A DNA stretch of 64,000 nucleotides from Dechloromonas sp. H13 (GCF_009469615.1 NZ_SSXX01000003.1:62001-126000), one strand, 5' to 3'; positions 1-9,185 are shown, counted from the first letter of the stretch. The notes: generated from the sequence alone by a model not told the origin. Translations and numbers: made by a program.

Positions 1-973
1 TGACCACCGACTTGGTGACGTTGGGGTCCAGCACCTGCACGCCCAGGGTGAGCAGAAAAGGCGCGCTGTATTGCAAGGCCGGCTGCATCAGGTCGCCGAT
101 GAGGGAGCCCATCTGCCACAGCGCGAAGCGTTCCGGAAAACTCTTGATCGAGAAGAAGCGTGCCTCCAGTACCTCGGGGCTGGCTTCCTTCCACAGGGTG
201 AGGCCGCTGGGGTGCGGGTCCTGGATGGTGTCGAAGTCCACGATCTGGTCGCGCAACTCGCGGCCATCGTCGTAGTGCAGGTCCGGCGCATCGGTCTGGG
301 AGATGCGGTCGGGGTTGGTGAAGAGGGCGCACCAGTTGATCAGGTCGGCGGCATCGCAGACGCGGTTGGGGAGCGAGGCCGAGCGCAGGGTGGACGAGAT
401 CGAATCGCGCAGCGCCATCAACTCGTCGCGCTTGTTGAGATCCTCGGGGTCGCCGGGAAAAGCGACGGAAAGCATCAGCCGGAAATCCCGGATCGTGTAG
501 TGGAAGCCAGCGGTGAGCGACTTCTGCGCGCCCTGCAGCAGGTGGCCGACGCGCTGGCGGGCGAGTTTCCTGAACAGGTTCCCGTTGCGGGCGGGCCGGC
601 CCCACTGCTTGGCCTGCTCCGCCTGATCCTCGTCCTCGACCCGCAGGTTGGCGTAATGCCGCAACTGGGTGCGCACCTGGGGCGAGCCGAACAGGTGGAA
701 CTGGATGCCGGTGCCCGGCGGGCAGTTGGCATAGAGCGAGACCAGGACTTCCGCCATGCGCTCGTCGGCGCCCGACTGCGGCATGAGCTCGAGCATGACG
801 CCCATGCTGTCGCGGTTGACGAAGATTTTTTCGGGGGCGAGATAGGCGGAGTAGGGCAGCCAGTTGGCGAACTGCTCGGCCGGCGTATCCACCGGCTGGG
901 CGAAGGGGAAGCGCTGCGCCTGCCGGCGGTCGCGATGGGGGGCGATCGGGGAATTGCTGTGGGGGGCGTTCAT
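1..973 (-). CDS. traC: TraC, F-type T4SS ATPase (VirB4 family), N-terminal part
   Basis: Partial gene: about 324 N-terminal codons, running off the left edge of the window without a stop. The frame is open from an ATG at 973, preceded by an AGTGAGGT ribosome site. The protein contains 'NWLPYSAYLAPEKIFVN' and 'SMGVMLELMPQSGADE', the hallmark N-terminal region of F-type TraC, and 'GIQFHLFGSP'. The Walker motifs would lie outside the window. TraC is the cytoplasmic ATPase that energises pilus assembly and mating-pair formation. It is the last visible gene of the minus-strand transfer operon and lies 7 bp downstream of traV. The family call is confident because the neighbours are traV, traB, traK, traE and traL. 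Confidence 0.9.
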   Translation of the reverse strand, partial: MNAPHSNSPIAPHRDRRQAQRFPFAQPVDTPAEQFANWLPYSAYLAPEKIFVNRDSMGVMLELMPQSGADERMAEVLVSLYANCPPGTGIQFHLFGSPQVRTQLRHYANLRVEDEDQAEQAKQWGRPARNGNLFRKLARQRVGHLLQGAQKSLTAGFHYTIRDFRLMLSVAFPGDPEDLNKRDELMALRDSISSTLRSASLPNRVCDAADLINWCALFTNPDRISQTDAPDLHYDDGRELRDQIVDFDTIQDPHPSGLTLWKEASPEVLEARFFSIKSFPERFALWQMGSLIGDLMQPALQYSAPFLLTLGVQVLDPNVTKSVV

Positions 974-980
974 GGCGACC

Positions 981-1568
981 TCACTGCGCACGGTTGGCAT
1001 TGGGCCCGGCGAACGGAGGCCGTTGCGGCAAGATCGGCGCGGCCGGCGCGTTGGTGCCGGCGTTCGGCTCGGTGGTGGCTTCCGTTGCCGACTTCGGAGG
1101 CGCCTTGAGTGGCGCATAGGCGTCGCGGATCTGGCGCTGGACGTGGTCGATCAGCCACTGGCCGTTGTCCACCTGGACATAGACGTAGCCCTGGTCGTAG
1201 AGATCGCCGTCGGCGTCTTCCCAGGGCTTGATCCACAAGCGCAGCAGGCGGGCCTGGGAACGCAAGGGGCTGGGCGTGACGGCCGTGTCGGCATCGCCGG
1301 TGGCGACGGACGATGGGGCGGGCCGGGCCGATTCGGGAGGGTTCGCTTCGGATGCCTCTTTTCGCGGGGCGGCCGACCGTTTGGCCCGTTGGCTGGGCAG
1401 GTTGTTGTGGACGGCGTTGGCGTAGGTGCCCGACACCGAGTCGCAGGCGACACCCTCCGGGGCCTTGCAGGCGTACTTCGAGTCGCCGCCCAAACCGGAC
1501 ATGTTCATGCAGGCGCCCAAGGGGAGCAGCAGGCAGAGGGCGCCCATGCGCAGCACGAGCGTCTTCAT
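981..1568 (-). CDS. traV: TraV, outer-membrane lipoprotein of the conjugation core complex
   Basis: 195 aa. The N-terminus is a lipoprotein signal with lipobox LLPLGAC (Cys about residue 20). '[20 protein letters not shown]' follows, the cysteine-containing motif typical of TraV. The middle is Pro/Ala-rich and the C-terminal part carries '[20 protein letters not shown]', also typical of the family. TraV is the VirB7 counterpart that forms the outer-membrane core with TraK and TraB. Its ATG overlaps the stop of the upstream dsbC-like gene by 4 bp, implying translational coupling within the transfer operon. Confidence 0.92.
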   Translation of the reverse strand: MKTLVLRMGALCLLLPLGACMNMSGLGGDSKYACKAPEGVACDSVSGTYANAVHNNLPSQRAKRSAAPRKEASEANPPESARPAPSSVATGDADTAVTPSPLRSQARLLRLWIKPWEDADGDLYDQGYVYVQVDNGQWLIDHVQRQIRDAYAPLKAPPKSATEATTEPNAGTNAPAAPILPQRPPFAGPNANRAQ

Positions 1569-2401
1569 GGCTGCTGCTCCGCGGTGGCTTGCGGGGTCGT
1601 TGGTGAAGCGATCTGCGCGAGGCGTCCTTCCAGCAGCGCACGCCCCACGAAGCCCTCGGTGCGGCTGCCGTCCGCCCAGATCAGGGTGGGCGTGCCCTGG
1701 ACGCCGAGTTGGTGGGCCAGTGCCAGGTTGCGGGCGATCGGGTGGTCGCAGGCGGCATCAGTCTTGAGCGCACTGTCGTCGCCGTGGAGCATCAGGCGCT
1801 GCCAGGCTGCTGCGCGATCCCCAGCGCACCAGATGGCGATCGGCTTGGCCTCGCCCTGGAAGGGGACGAGGAAGGTGTAGAGGGTGACGTTGTCGAGGCC
1901 CGCCAGTTCGGGCTCCAGTTGTTTGCAGTAGGGGCAGTTGGGATCACTGAAGACGGCCACCTTGCGCTGGCCATTGCCGCGGACCGTCTTGATCGCATCA
2001 CTAAGCGGCAGTTGATCGAAGGCGACGGGGGGCGCTGCCGTGCGCTCGGTTTCCGGGGCCGATCCTTGGGCGCCATTCACGCTGTTGGCCTGCGCCAGTT
2101 TCGGGCCGGTGATGTCGCGCAGGGTCGCGGTATCGAACAGGTGGCCGAAGAGGAAGTAGCGCGGGTTGCTGGCCGAGACGTAGGCCACGTTGCCGTTCAT
2201 CCAGACTTCATAGAGGCCGCCGATGGGCGAGCGGGTGACCTCGGTGAAGTGTGTGCCCGGATGGCCTTTCTGCAAGGCCGCCAGCAGGCGCTTCTCGTCC
2301 GGCGTGGCGGCGTCGGCGCAGACGCACGCACCAAGCAGTGTCGCGCTCAAGGCCGCGACGACCACGCGCCGGGGACGGCACAGGGGTTCAGTAGTTGCCA
2401 T
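1565..2401 (-). CDS. dsbC: DsbC-family periplasmic disulfide isomerase
   Basis: 278 aa exported protein. The N-terminal signal ends near '[11 protein letters not shown]' and may be a lipobox. A DsbC-like dimerisation region follows ('[16 protein letters not shown]', 'YFLFGHLFD'), then a thioredoxin fold with the active site '[16 protein letters not shown]' (CPYC) and the cis-Pro loop '[13 protein letters not shown]'. DsbC homologues within transfer operons assist folding of disulfide-bonded Tra proteins in the periplasm, such as TraV and the pilus tip proteins. SXT/R391 elements carry dsbC in a similar place. The gene overlaps traB by 14 bp and traV by 4 bp. Confidence 0.92.
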   Translation of the reverse strand: MATTEPLCRPRRVVVAALSATLLGACVCADAATPDEKRLLAALQKGHPGTHFTEVTRSPIGGLYEVWMNGNVAYVSASNPRYFLFGHLFDTATLRDITGPKLAQANSVNGAQGSAPETERTAAPPVAFDQLPLSDAIKTVRGNGQRKVAVFSDPNCPYCKQLEPELAGLDNVTLYTFLVPFQGEAKPIAIWCAGDRAAAWQRLMLHGDDSALKTDAACDHPIARNLALAHQLGVQGTPTLIWADGSRTEGFVGRALLEGRLAQIASPTTPQATAEQQP

Positions 2402-3812
2402 CGTCGGAGGTCTCCAGATAGCGGGTTTCGGGGGAGTTGGGGGAGTGGGCGAGGCGTGCGGAAGACGGGTCGCTCGCCGTCATGGGGACGTCGATGCGCA
2501 CGCCCTTGGTGATCACCACGTCGACTTCGCGGCCGGCATCCACCTCGATGACCGGGAAGGTGTTCTCGGCGAGCTTGATGTAGTACTGGGCCAGCCGGTC
2601 CAGCGCCTTGCCGACGCCGCTGCCGAGACCGGCGCGGTAGGCTTCGGCGCCGGTGGCGCTCGCGACCGTGCCCAGCGCCGAGGTGCTGTATTCCGTCGAC
2701 GAGGTGGCCAGGCCCTGGCCGATGCCGCTGACCACGCCGGCCAGCAGCGCATTGGCGAGCATCTGGCCCTGCTTGGTGACCAGGCGCCCGCGCATGCCGA
2801 CCTTGCCGTCCTCGCCATAGACGCTGCCCTGGATCTTGACTTCCAGCGTGGCGCCGTCGGTACGTACGCAGGACAGGCTCTCGGTGCGCAGGTAGGCGCG
2901 CTCGGAACTGATGTCGCCGTAGCCGGCCGCGATCACGAAGCACTCGCGGTATTCGGCGCGAAAGCGGTTGGGCAGGACCGAGTTGTCCGAAAGGCGGATC
3001 AGGACCGGGTGGGGATTGGACTGGGACTGGCCGCCGGTCGGCGCATCCAGCCCGCCCAGCAGCGTGCCGCGGGTAAAACTCACCGGCAGGAAGGTGGAGA
3101 CGGTCCGGGCGACAGCTTGCGAAGTGCCGCCCGAGGCCGGGTCCGCATTGACACCGGTGTTCGCGACCGGAGCGCCGGTGCCGGTGCGGGATCGGTCTGC
3201 GACGGTGATGCGCGTGATCGCGGGCTGCGGCGCTGCCAGCGGCGTCGAGAGCAAGGCGTCGCCTGGGGTGCCGCTTGGCATCACGCCGGGGGGCGACCCT
3301 TTGGAAGGCGGCGGGGCGGGGGGCAGGCTCGCCGCCGGCGGCAGAGCGGTCGGCGTGGTCGCGACGGGGGTGGGCGCCGCCGGGGTGGCGGCGGCTTGCT
3401 GTGCCGAGGTCAGCCGCTGTTCCAGGTCCGCGAAGCGCTGCATGGTCTTCGCTTCGAAGGCTTGGACGTTCTTGTTGAGCCGTCCTTGCTCTTCACGTTC
3501 GTTCTCGTACTGGGCGAGCTTGCGTCCGGCCGTGCCGACCCACTGATCCACTGGATTGACCTGGCCGCCGGGTGGCATCACGCCGATGTTGGTGACCGCA
3601 CTCGGTTGCCCGGCGGACGCTTGGGCGGCGCCGGTCTTCGGGCTGTTGCCGGTGAAGGCGAAGATCAGCCAGAGCAGCCCGACGCCGCCGGCCAACAAAG
3701 CGCTGAGCATGGCGTATTGGCGCTGCCGGGGGGAGAGGTGCTGCAACACGTGCTGCGACAGGCGTTGCGGCAGGCCGCGCAGGGACAGGAAGGGCTGCTG
3801 CGGCGTAGTCAT
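2388..3812 (-). CDS. traB: TraB, inner-membrane-spanning T4SS scaffold (VirB10 family)
   Basis: 474 aa from the ATG at 3812. The open frame extends further upstream inside traK, but the ATG overlapping the traK stop (ATGA, 3809-3812) gives a normal TraB start, '[16 protein letters not shown]'. A single membrane segment lies near residues 35-55 ('[17 protein letters not shown]'). A coiled coil ('[16 protein letters not shown]') and a long Pro/Ala-rich periplasmic stretch follow, then the beta-barrel domain with '[21 protein letters not shown]' features and a C-terminus rich in conserved Gly/Val. TraB links the inner-membrane ATPases to the TraK/TraV outer-membrane pore. Confidence 0.93.
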   Translation of the reverse strand: MTTPQQPFLSLRGLPQRLSQHVLQHLSPRQRQYAMLSALLAGGVGLLWLIFAFTGNSPKTGAAQASAGQPSAVTNIGVMPPGGQVNPVDQWVGTAGRKLAQYENEREEQGRLNKNVQAFEAKTMQRFADLEQRLTSAQQAAATPAAPTPVATTPTALPPAASLPPAPPPSKGSPPGVMPSGTPGDALLSTPLAAPQPAITRITVADRSRTGTGAPVANTGVNADPASGGTSQAVARTVSTFLPVSFTRGTLLGGLDAPTGGQSQSNPHPVLIRLSDNSVLPNRFRAEYRECFVIAAGYGDISSERAYLRTESLSCVRTDGATLEVKIQGSVYGEDGKVGMRGRLVTKQGQMLANALLAGVVSGIGQGLATSSTEYSTSALGTVASATGAEAYRAGLGSGVGKALDRLAQYYIKLAENTFPVIEVDAGREVDVVITKGVRIDVPMTASDPSSARLAHSPNSPETRYLETSDDGNY

Positions 3813-4699
3813 GGCGCCTCTCCTCGGCGGATCACGTAGACGCTGGTGCTCTCGCCGGGGCGCAGGTTGTGCTGCTCGATACTGACGCCGGCGACGCCGC
3901 CGGCCTCGCGATCGAACTCCGGTTCGGCCAGCACCATGGGGGCATTGCTGACGTTCTGCAGCAGGTACTTCTCGCCGATCAGGCCGCGCCCTTCGTACTG
4001 ACGCACCAGTGAAAAGCGCGCCTCGATCCACAGGGGGACCGAGCGATGGGTCTCTTCGACGCGGACGTCGGGCGGCACCCGGTCCGAAGCCATCGCAACC
4101 AGCAGCGCCTTCATTGCGCGGACCGGGTTGGGTGACGGCCCGGCCACCTGGGCTGCTGTGGCTGGCTTCAACGCCCTGGGCGTCTTGTCGCGGATGACGA
4201 TGGTGTCGGCTGGGGTATCCGCGCGGCGCAACAGCAGTGTGTAGGTGGTGCTCGCCGATGAGACGAACAGGTTGATCGGTTTCACGGAATCGCCGACCGG
4301 GCGAACGTAGATTTCGCCCTTGTCGCGGTCGCACTCGAGCACGACCTCGCCGGCCGGATTGATCGCCGAACTGACACCGCCGCCGGGGGCTGTGCTGCTC
4401 ATACCCGGCGTGGCGGGCAGGGGCGTCGCCGCGCCGCAATGACTCGAATGGATGTTGCCGAACACGTCGGTGATTGGTGTTCCGTCGATGCGGATGCGGG
4501 TCGGCTCCTTGATCGACACGATGGCTTCGACCGACACGCCGTCGCTGGCCTCGACGATCTGCAGCGCGTGGGCGGGCACAGGCGTCAAGGCGAAGACGGC
4601 GGCCGTTGCGGCGATTGCGGCACTCATCGCCCATCCGTGCCGAAGCACAAGGATGAACCGATGCGGGGATCGGGCTTGGGTTGGTTCAGTTGCCGGCAT
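3809..4699 (-). CDS. traK: TraK, T4SS secretin-like outer-membrane core protein (VirB9 family)
   Basis: 296 aa. The start at 4699 is preceded by a near-perfect AAGGAGGTG ribosome site, so it is preferred over an internal ATG at about 4624 that would give a shorter signal peptide. The signal region contains 'AAIAATAAVFALTPVPAHA'. The mature part has 'ITDVFGNIH' and 'NPAGEVVLECDRDKGEIYV', and the C-terminal half has 'YEGRGLIGEKYLLQNVSNAPM', all typical of TraK. The protein lies in the periplasm/outer membrane and binds TraV and TraB. It overlaps traE by 14 bp and traB by 4 bp. Confidence 0.92.
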   Translation of the reverse strand: MPATEPTQARSPHRFILVLRHGWAMSAAIAATAAVFALTPVPAHALQIVEASDGVSVEAIVSIKEPTRIRIDGTPITDVFGNIHSSHCGAATPLPATPGMSSTAPGGGVSSAINPAGEVVLECDRDKGEIYVRPVGDSVKPINLFVSSASTTYTLLLRRADTPADTIVIRDKTPRALKPATAAQVAGPSPNPVRAMKALLVAMASDRVPPDVRVEETHRSVPLWIEARFSLVRQYEGRGLIGEKYLLQNVSNAPMVLAEPEFDREAGGVAGVSIEQHNLRPGESTSVYVIRRGEAP

Positions 4700-5252
4700 T
4701 GGGCACCTCCTTGAAACTTTTCAAATGCATGCGCGCACCGGCGTAGCTGAACTCGACCCGGTAGGCCTTGAGGTCGTTGGCAGTCTCGAAGCCGTTGACC
4801 AGGGTGCGCAGGCGACCGCGGATGACGATGCTCTGGCCTTCTTCGCTGGGTACGAGTTGCTGGGGCGCGAACACGGTGGAGGCGTTGATGCGCTTCAAGC
4901 GTTCGGCCTCCACTTCCTGCCGCGTCTTGAGCGGGCCGTACTGGTCGGGTTCGACGTAGCCGAGCAGGATGTCCTTCTTCCAGTCGATCGAGGCCGGCGT
5001 CACGTCGAGCACCAGCCAGGCGATGAAACTGCCCATCTGCTCGAGGTATTCGTTGCTGGCTTGGTCGCGGGTTACCCAGAAGGTTTTGTTGAGCGAGGGC
5101 GGCACGACCACGGTGCGCACCGTCCCGAGCAGGTTGAGGATCACCACCAGGGCGAGAATCTGGCCGGCAGCGAGCGCGCCGACCGCCAGGCCCAGCCCGC
5201 GATTGCGGCGTCGCATCTCTTTGATGTCGCCATTGAGCCGTTCGAAGTCCAT
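4686..5252 (-). CDS. traE: TraE, inner-membrane T4SS protein (VirB5/VirB8-like)
   Basis: 188 aa, close to the usual TraE length. One N-terminal membrane segment ('LAVGALAAGQILALVVIL') follows a short basic cytoplasmic tail. The periplasmic part contains 'PPSLNKTFWVTRDQASNEYLEQM', the diagnostic TraE segment, and 'RGRLRTLVNG' near the end. The start is supported by GGAGA eight bases upstream. The gene sits between traL (15 bp away) and traK (overlapping), the conserved L-E-K order. It takes part in pilus assembly at the inner membrane. Confidence 0.93.
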   Translation of the reverse strand: MDFERLNGDIKEMRRRNRGLGLAVGALAAGQILALVVILNLLGTVRTVVVPPSLNKTFWVTRDQASNEYLEQMGSFIAWLVLDVTPASIDWKKDILLGYVEPDQYGPLKTRQEVEAERLKRINASTVFAPQQLVPSEEGQSIVIRGRLRTLVNGFETANDLKAYRVEFSYAGARMHLKSFKEVPNAGN

Positions 5253-5267
5253 GGGCTTTCTCCGGGC

Positions 5268-5567
5268 TCAGCCGACCATGCGGCGGATGTGCGACGGCGG
5301 CGTGGCGCGCATGGCGGTCATCGGACTGGCGGGTAGATGCCAGTACAGCCAGTGGATGGCGAAGGCCGGGTGCTTGTCTGCCTTGAGGCGCGAAATCCAG
5401 CGCGAGACGAAGATGCCCATCGCCATGCAGACGGCGAAGGACAGCCTGCTGCCGGACAGGTAGCCGACGAAGAACATGAACAGGATCGGCGCGGCGACAT
5501 CGACATCCCAGAAGCCGATCTTCCATTGGTCATCGAGACGTCGCGGGATGTAGGTGTCCGCTTGCAT
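5268..5567 (-). CDS. traL: TraL, pilus assembly membrane protein (VirB3-like)
   Basis: 99 aa. The N-terminal motif 'YIPRRLDDQWKIGFWDVD' is characteristic of TraL. Two closely spaced hydrophobic segments follow ('VAAPILFMFFVGYLSG', 'SFAVCMAMGIFVSRWI'), then the 'KADKHPAF..HWLYWHLP' C-terminal signature. TraL is an inner-membrane protein working with TraC. The start has AGGAGA seven bases upstream. It sits between the pilin gene and traE. Confidence 0.93.
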   Translation of the reverse strand: MQADTYIPRRLDDQWKIGFWDVDVAAPILFMFFVGYLSGSRLSFAVCMAMGIFVSRWISRLKADKHPAFAIHWLYWHLPASPMTAMRATPPSHIRRMVG

Positions 5568-5597
5568 ATCGGTCTCCTGGGTGTCGATGCCGCTGGT

Positions 5598-5948
5598 TCA
5601 GACCACCGCGCCCATGATCGCGCCGGCGATCACGAGACCCACGGCGGCGAAGATGGCGAGGCCCACGTAAAAGAGGACGGGGCCGAAGTTGCGCAGCGCG
5701 GAGAGCGAAATGAGCGCGACCACGAAACCGACGAATCCGACCAGGGCCTTGATTCCCGGTCCGAGCGCGGCGATCTGGGTCAGTGCCGAGGTGAGTGGTC
5801 CAGTGATGCCGGTGAAGGCGACCAGGTCCAAGGCATAGCCGGGAAAAGCGGTGCCAAGGCCGACGACGATCATCGCCAGCAGCATCGCGACGGTCATCGG
5901 TTTGCGTGTGGTGACGCGGGGGGAAGAAACAAGATCTGCAGTGTTCAT
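5598..5948 (-). CDS. traA: TraA-like conjugative pilin
   Basis: 116 aa. The open frame extends upstream to about 6185, but the ATG at 5948 is preceded by a strong CCGGAGG ribosome site and gives a normal prepilin: a basic N-region with a long leader ('TVAMLLAMIVVGLGTAFPGYA') followed by two hydrophobic segments separated by a short polar loop. The mature protein of roughly 70 residues fits an F-type pilin. It lies directly upstream of traL, as pilin genes do in F-type operons. Pilin sequences diverge, so the call rests on topology and position. Confidence 0.85.
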   Translation of the reverse strand: MNTADLVSSPRVTTRKPMTVAMLLAMIVVGLGTAFPGYALDLVAFTGITGPLTSALTQIAALGPGIKALVGFVGFVVALISLSALRNFGPVLFYVGLAIFAAVGLVIAGAIMGAVV

Positions 5949-6088
5949 GAAAACCTCCGGGCATGGATGGAGCGTTGAAAGTGGGATAGGGGTGGGAAGG
6001 CGGGTGAGCGTAGGGATGCGCCTGCGGGTGGGAGCGCAAGCGCTCGACGGGTGAAGGACTGGGATGTGAGCGGGCGACCGGTGCGGTG

Positions 6089-6769
6089 TCATGGCAGGTG
6101 CTCGTCGGTCATCTGAAAGACCACCTCGGCCCGCCGGTTCTGCGTGCGGCCGGCCACGGTGTCGTTCGAGGCGATGAAGCAGCACGCCCCGCGAGCCTGC
6201 AGCGTCAGCGTGGCGGCCAGCGTCGGATGCGTCTTGCGCAGGTGGTCGCGAACCCCGATGGCGCGGGCGAGGGCCAGCGATTCATTGAAGGCCAACGGCC
6301 CGGTACTGTCGGTGCGGCCGACGATCTTGATGCGGCGCACGTGGAGCGGGTCGCCCATGGCTCGGTTCAGTTGGGAGCGCGCGGCGGAGCTCAGCTTGGC
6401 GCTGCCCAGGCCGAACTGCACGATGACCGTGCGCGAGCTTTCCGCCTCCGTCGCAGGGTCTTGCGCCAAGGGCGCGGGGGCGACGGATTCGGCCGGGGTG
6501 ACTGCGGCTTCGCGCGCGATCGGCTGGCTGGGCGTTTCCGGCGCGAGCGTCTTGGGTGTGCGGGTGGGGCATGCCGGGGGCACGCACTTCGCGAACCTGG
6601 CCTGGCGGCCGAAGTCGAGTTGGGCCACCTGCGCAGGCGTCGCCGCGTGCATCCCCAATGTGACCTCGGCCGGCACCGATGTGCGGAACAGGCTGCACGA
6701 CGATGCGAGGGCGGTACAACTGGCGACGAGACTGAGCGCAGCGACGCGGCGCAGGAACTGGGCTGTCAT
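6089..6769 (-). CDS. OmpA/Pal-like peptidoglycan-associated lipoprotein
   Basis: 226 aa from the ATG at 6769, which overlaps the transglycosylase stop by 4 bp; the frame stays open further upstream but within that gene. The N-terminal signal has 'LSLVASCTALASSC', a likely lipobox. The C-terminal domain has OmpA-like features: 'VIVQFGLGSAKLSSAARSQL', 'IKIVGRTDSTGPLAFNESLA' and 'GRTQNRRAEVVF'. Such proteins bind peptidoglycan and probably anchor the conjugation channel to the cell wall. A 140-bp gap separates it from the pilin gene, enough for a separate signal upstream of traA. Confidence 0.85.
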   Translation of the reverse strand: MTAQFLRRVAALSLVASCTALASSCSLFRTSVPAEVTLGMHAATPAQVAQLDFGRQARFAKCVPPACPTRTPKTLAPETPSQPIAREAAVTPAESVAPAPLAQDPATEAESSRTVIVQFGLGSAKLSSAARSQLNRAMGDPLHVRRIKIVGRTDSTGPLAFNESLALARAIGVRDHLRKTHPTLAATLTLQARGACCFIASNDTVAGRTQNRRAEVVFQMTDEHLP

Positions 6770-7305
6770 GGCGAGACCCTCACCGACATCAGGGCGGGAA
6801 TCGTCGTCGCCGTCGCTACCAAGTGTTTGCCCAACTGCGCGCTGCGTTGCGTGGGTAACTGGCGGTACACCCGCCAGGCGTATTGAGCGCGGGCCTCGAC
6901 GCAGTCCTTGCCCTTGAGTTGCGAGCAGGCCGCGTTGTAGGCGCCGACGGCATCCCACGTTGCACCCCGCCGAGAAAAGCTGTCGGCCAGCAGCCATGCG
7001 CCGACCCGGATGTTGGTGCACGGATCGAAGAGATCGGCTTCCGTGATGCCGTGCCGGGACAGGGTCCGCAGGTGACCGCTGTTGATTTGCATGAGGCCGA
7101 TGTCGTAGGACCCGGTGCGCTGGAGGTGCGAGCGGTTGACGGCCTGGGGGTTCAGGTTCGATTCGACCCGGGCAACGGCATAAAGCAGGTCGGCCGAGAT
7201 GCCGTAGCGCTGGGCTGCCTCCTCCCAGCAGGCCCGAGCCCGGGCGGGCGCGGTCGCCAGGACGGCCAGGGCAGTCAGGCCAGCAAAGTGCAGCGGCAGA
7301 CGCAT
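6766..7305 (-). CDS. Lytic transglycosylase (VirB1-like)
   Basis: 179 aa with an N-terminal signal peptide ending around 'ATAPARARA'. The SLT/goose-lysozyme-like fold is shown by 'YGISADLLYAVARVESNLNP' (catalytic Glu in VES), 'GSYDIGLMQINSGHL' and 'VGAYNAAC'. It locally cuts peptidoglycan to let the T4SS channel through the wall. It overlaps the OmpA-like gene by 4 bp, so the two cell-wall functions are translated together. Confidence 0.92.
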   Translation of the reverse strand: MRLPLHFAGLTALAVLATAPARARACWEEAAQRYGISADLLYAVARVESNLNPQAVNRSHLQRTGSYDIGLMQINSGHLRTLSRHGITEADLFDPCTNIRVGAWLLADSFSRRGATWDAVGAYNAACSQLKGKDCVEARAQYAWRVYRQLPTQRSAQLGKHLVATATTIPALMSVRVSP

Positions 7306-7498
7306 GAGTCACCTCTCCAACGAAACCGGAACGACCCGCCAGCCGGCGGGCAGTGAGGTCAGGGCCGTCGGCGGTGCGCGGACGGTCTGGGTCGGGTTCG
7401 GGTAAGTCCGGCGTCTAGCCCGGGCAGGGTGACGGTGAGCAAGCGGGTGAGGAGCGGGTGGATGCCAGTAAGGGGCAAGAGTTGAGGCGATGCAGACC

Positions 7499-7996
7499 TC
7501 AGCCGGGTGGCGCTTCCCGCCCGCGATGGGAGCGTTCGGCCATGTTGCGGCGTGCCTGTCGCAGGACGGCGGCACCCAAGCCATCCTCTGTCCGGCACAG
7601 GGCAACGCAGGCGGTCGTCAGTTGGTCGAGTTGAAACTTTGGATTGGGGTGCCGATTGGCCGGTGAGCGTTGCAGGTCGAGCAGCAACTGGTATTGGCTT
7701 CGCCACATCGATTCGCGGCGGCGCGGTGTCTGGGGCGGGCGCAGTACCAATTCGGTACCCAGGAACTGGAAGATACGAACCGGCGCATCGTAGTGAGCGA
7801 AGACCAGGGAGACGCTGGCGCTAATGAGATCGGGGAAGCGGAAAGTTGGCGACACATTGTCGTCACTACGCAGCAGGCCGTATAGCCAGTCGTGTTCTTC
7901 GAGCCACAAGCGAGTCTCGATGACGTCCTGCAGTTCCGCATCTCTTGTGCGGACCCTAGCGTTGTCCTGTCGCAGCGTCTGCGTAGTGATGGTCAT
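7499..7996 (-). CDS. Conserved-looking hypothetical protein at the head of the transfer operon
   Basis: 165 aa, no family recognised. The start at 7996 has GAGGT nine bases upstream. The sequence is soluble and mixed ('WLEEHDWLYGLLRSDD', 'FAHYDAPVRIFQFLGTEL'), without signal peptide, membrane segment or obvious metal site. The second half is rich in Gln/Arg ('RSQYQLLLDLQRSP'). It lies 190 bp upstream of the transglycosylase gene on the same strand, so it could lead the same transcript. The codon pattern matches the GC-rich backbone, unlike the AT-richer cassette to its right, so it marks the backbone edge. Confidence 0.65.
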   Translation of the reverse strand: MTITTQTLRQDNARVRTRDAELQDVIETRLWLEEHDWLYGLLRSDDNVSPTFRFPDLISASVSLVFAHYDAPVRIFQFLGTELVLRPPQTPRRRESMWRSQYQLLLDLQRSPANRHPNPKFQLDQLTTACVALCRTEDGLGAAVLRQARRNMAERSHRGREAPPG

Positions 7997-8255
7997 GGCG
8001 CTTACCTCGGTTCATTGGCGGCGTAGTGCGCGTGCGAGCGCATGACTGAAGAGTAGGCAGTCGTGGTCCTGGTGTCTCCCGGGAATGGCGTTCTTAGGCG
8101 GGGGATTTCGGCATCAGATCACCCGGAATTCGATGTCGAGAGCTGCGCGATCCCTGGTGCCCTCGTTGTGCTCCGTGCCCACGGAAAATCATTACCTGAA
8201 ACTGCTAGACTGATGATGATCATCAAAACAATATACGTCAGTCGGAGAATTGATT
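7997..8255. promoter_or_regulatory. Divergent intergenic region with palindromic operator-like sites
   Basis: This 259-bp region lies between the minus-strand transfer operon and the plus-strand WYL gene. A perfect 12-bp palindrome TGATGATCATCA occupies 8214-8225. It is flanked by a perfect inverted repeat, GACTGA at 8208-8213 and TCAGTC at 8238-8243. A TATACG at 8232-8237 could be a -10 element for the WYL gene. This is the expected layout for an autoregulated WYL repressor, but the operator role is inferred. Confidence 0.5.
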
Positions 8256-9185
8256 ATGATGGTGCGGACTGCCCTTGAACCCTCATCCATGCCTTCTTCA
8301 TCGCCAACGATTCATCTTGAGACGCTGAGCCAAGCGCAGCGCGAGCGACTGGCCTTTATTGAAGTGAAGGTCTATTTCTGTGGCGAGGTTCGGCGTGCCG
8401 ATATCGAAAATCGGTTTGGAATTGCACCCGCAGCTGCAACTCGCGACCTGACGACGTATCGGACTTTTGCGCCGCGCAATTTGAGTTACGACGTGAGCGC
8501 CAAGTTGTATGCGCTCGGTGACCACTTTAGCCCGCTATTCGAACTGTCAGCCGAGCGCGCGCTTACCTGGCTCCGCCAAGGAATTGGGGATGGCGTCTAT
8601 CAACCAGGAAAGGGATTTTTGCCCACAGATGGTGCTGGTTTGTTGGCGCCGCCACCCATCGACAAACTCGCCTCGTTAGCGCGCGCTGTTCATCAAGGGC
8701 AAGCGACCCGTGTTTCCTATCTTTCCCTGTCGTCGGGATCTTCTCAGCGCGTGATTGTGCCGCTCGCGTTGGTCGATAACGGTACTCGTTGGCATGTGCG
8801 TGCTTATGACCGAAAGAATGCTCGCTTCGGGGACTTCGTGGCCAATCGGATTGGCAAGGTTCAGCCTTTGTCCAATCCTGTTGAGGAACATGAAACGCTT
8901 ATCTCGGATATCCAATGGAATCGAATAGTCGAACTGGAATTGGTCCCCCACCCTGGCATTGCGCACCCAGAGGCTGTTGTCGCCGACTATGGCATGGTCG
9001 ACGGCGTACTTCGTGCCAAGGTTCGCGCTGCTGTTGCGGGATATGCGCTTCATCGATGGCAGGTTGACTGCTCGGCGGATCATTCCTTGCCAGCGAACTC
9101 TCATCATCTTTGGCTACGCAACACGCCAACGTTGTATGCGGTCGAGAGTGCCATGCTTGCGCCAGGCTACCACGGCGTTGTATGA
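8256..9185 (+). CDS. WYL-domain transcriptional regulator (BrxR/CapW-like) of the Argonaute cassette
   Basis: 309 aa. The ATG at 8256 is chosen because GGAG lies 8 bases upstream; an alternative ATG at 8289 has no ribosome site. The N-terminal winged helix includes 'RERLAFIEVKVYFCGEVRR' and 'FGIAPAAATRDLTTYR'. The WYL domain follows ('VSYLSLSSGSSQRVIVPLAL', 'NGTRWHVRAYDRK'), then the WCX region. The protein is a paralogue of the regulator at 45932-46846: both share LAF(I/V)E, the A-A-A/S-RDL recognition helix and an LTWL/LSWL..G(I/F)GDG segment. This class represses defence operons and responds to a ligand during infection. It lies 81 bp upstream of the effector-APAZ gene on the same strand. 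Confidence 0.9.
   Translation: MMVRTALEPSSMPSSSPTIHLETLSQAQRERLAFIEVKVYFCGEVRRADIENRFGIAPAAATRDLTTYRTFAPRNLSYDVSAKLYALGDHFSPLFELSAERALTWLRQGIGDGVYQPGKGFLPTDGAGLLAPPPIDKLASLARAVHQGQATRVSYLSLSSGSSQRVIVPLALVDNGTRWHVRAYDRKNARFGDFVANRIGKVQPLSNPVEEHETLISDIQWNRIVELELVPHPGIAHPEAVVADYGMVDGVLRAKVRAAVAGYALHRWQVDCSADHSLPANSHHLWLRNTPTLYAVESAMLAPGYHGVV

Noticed and set aside
71-1108. Long open frame on the plus strand opposite traC and traV
   Set aside because: Arg/Gly/Ala-rich shadow of a GC-rich minus-strand gene; the minus frame gives a recognisable TraC.
2223-3839. 538-codon plus-strand frame over traB and dsbC
   Set aside because: Low-complexity antisense shadow; traB and dsbC are certain.
7309-7605. 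Minus-strand 98-codon frame between the transglycosylase and the 165-aa gene
   Set aside because: Pro/Arg-rich, overlaps the better-supported gene at 7499-7996, no ribosome site.
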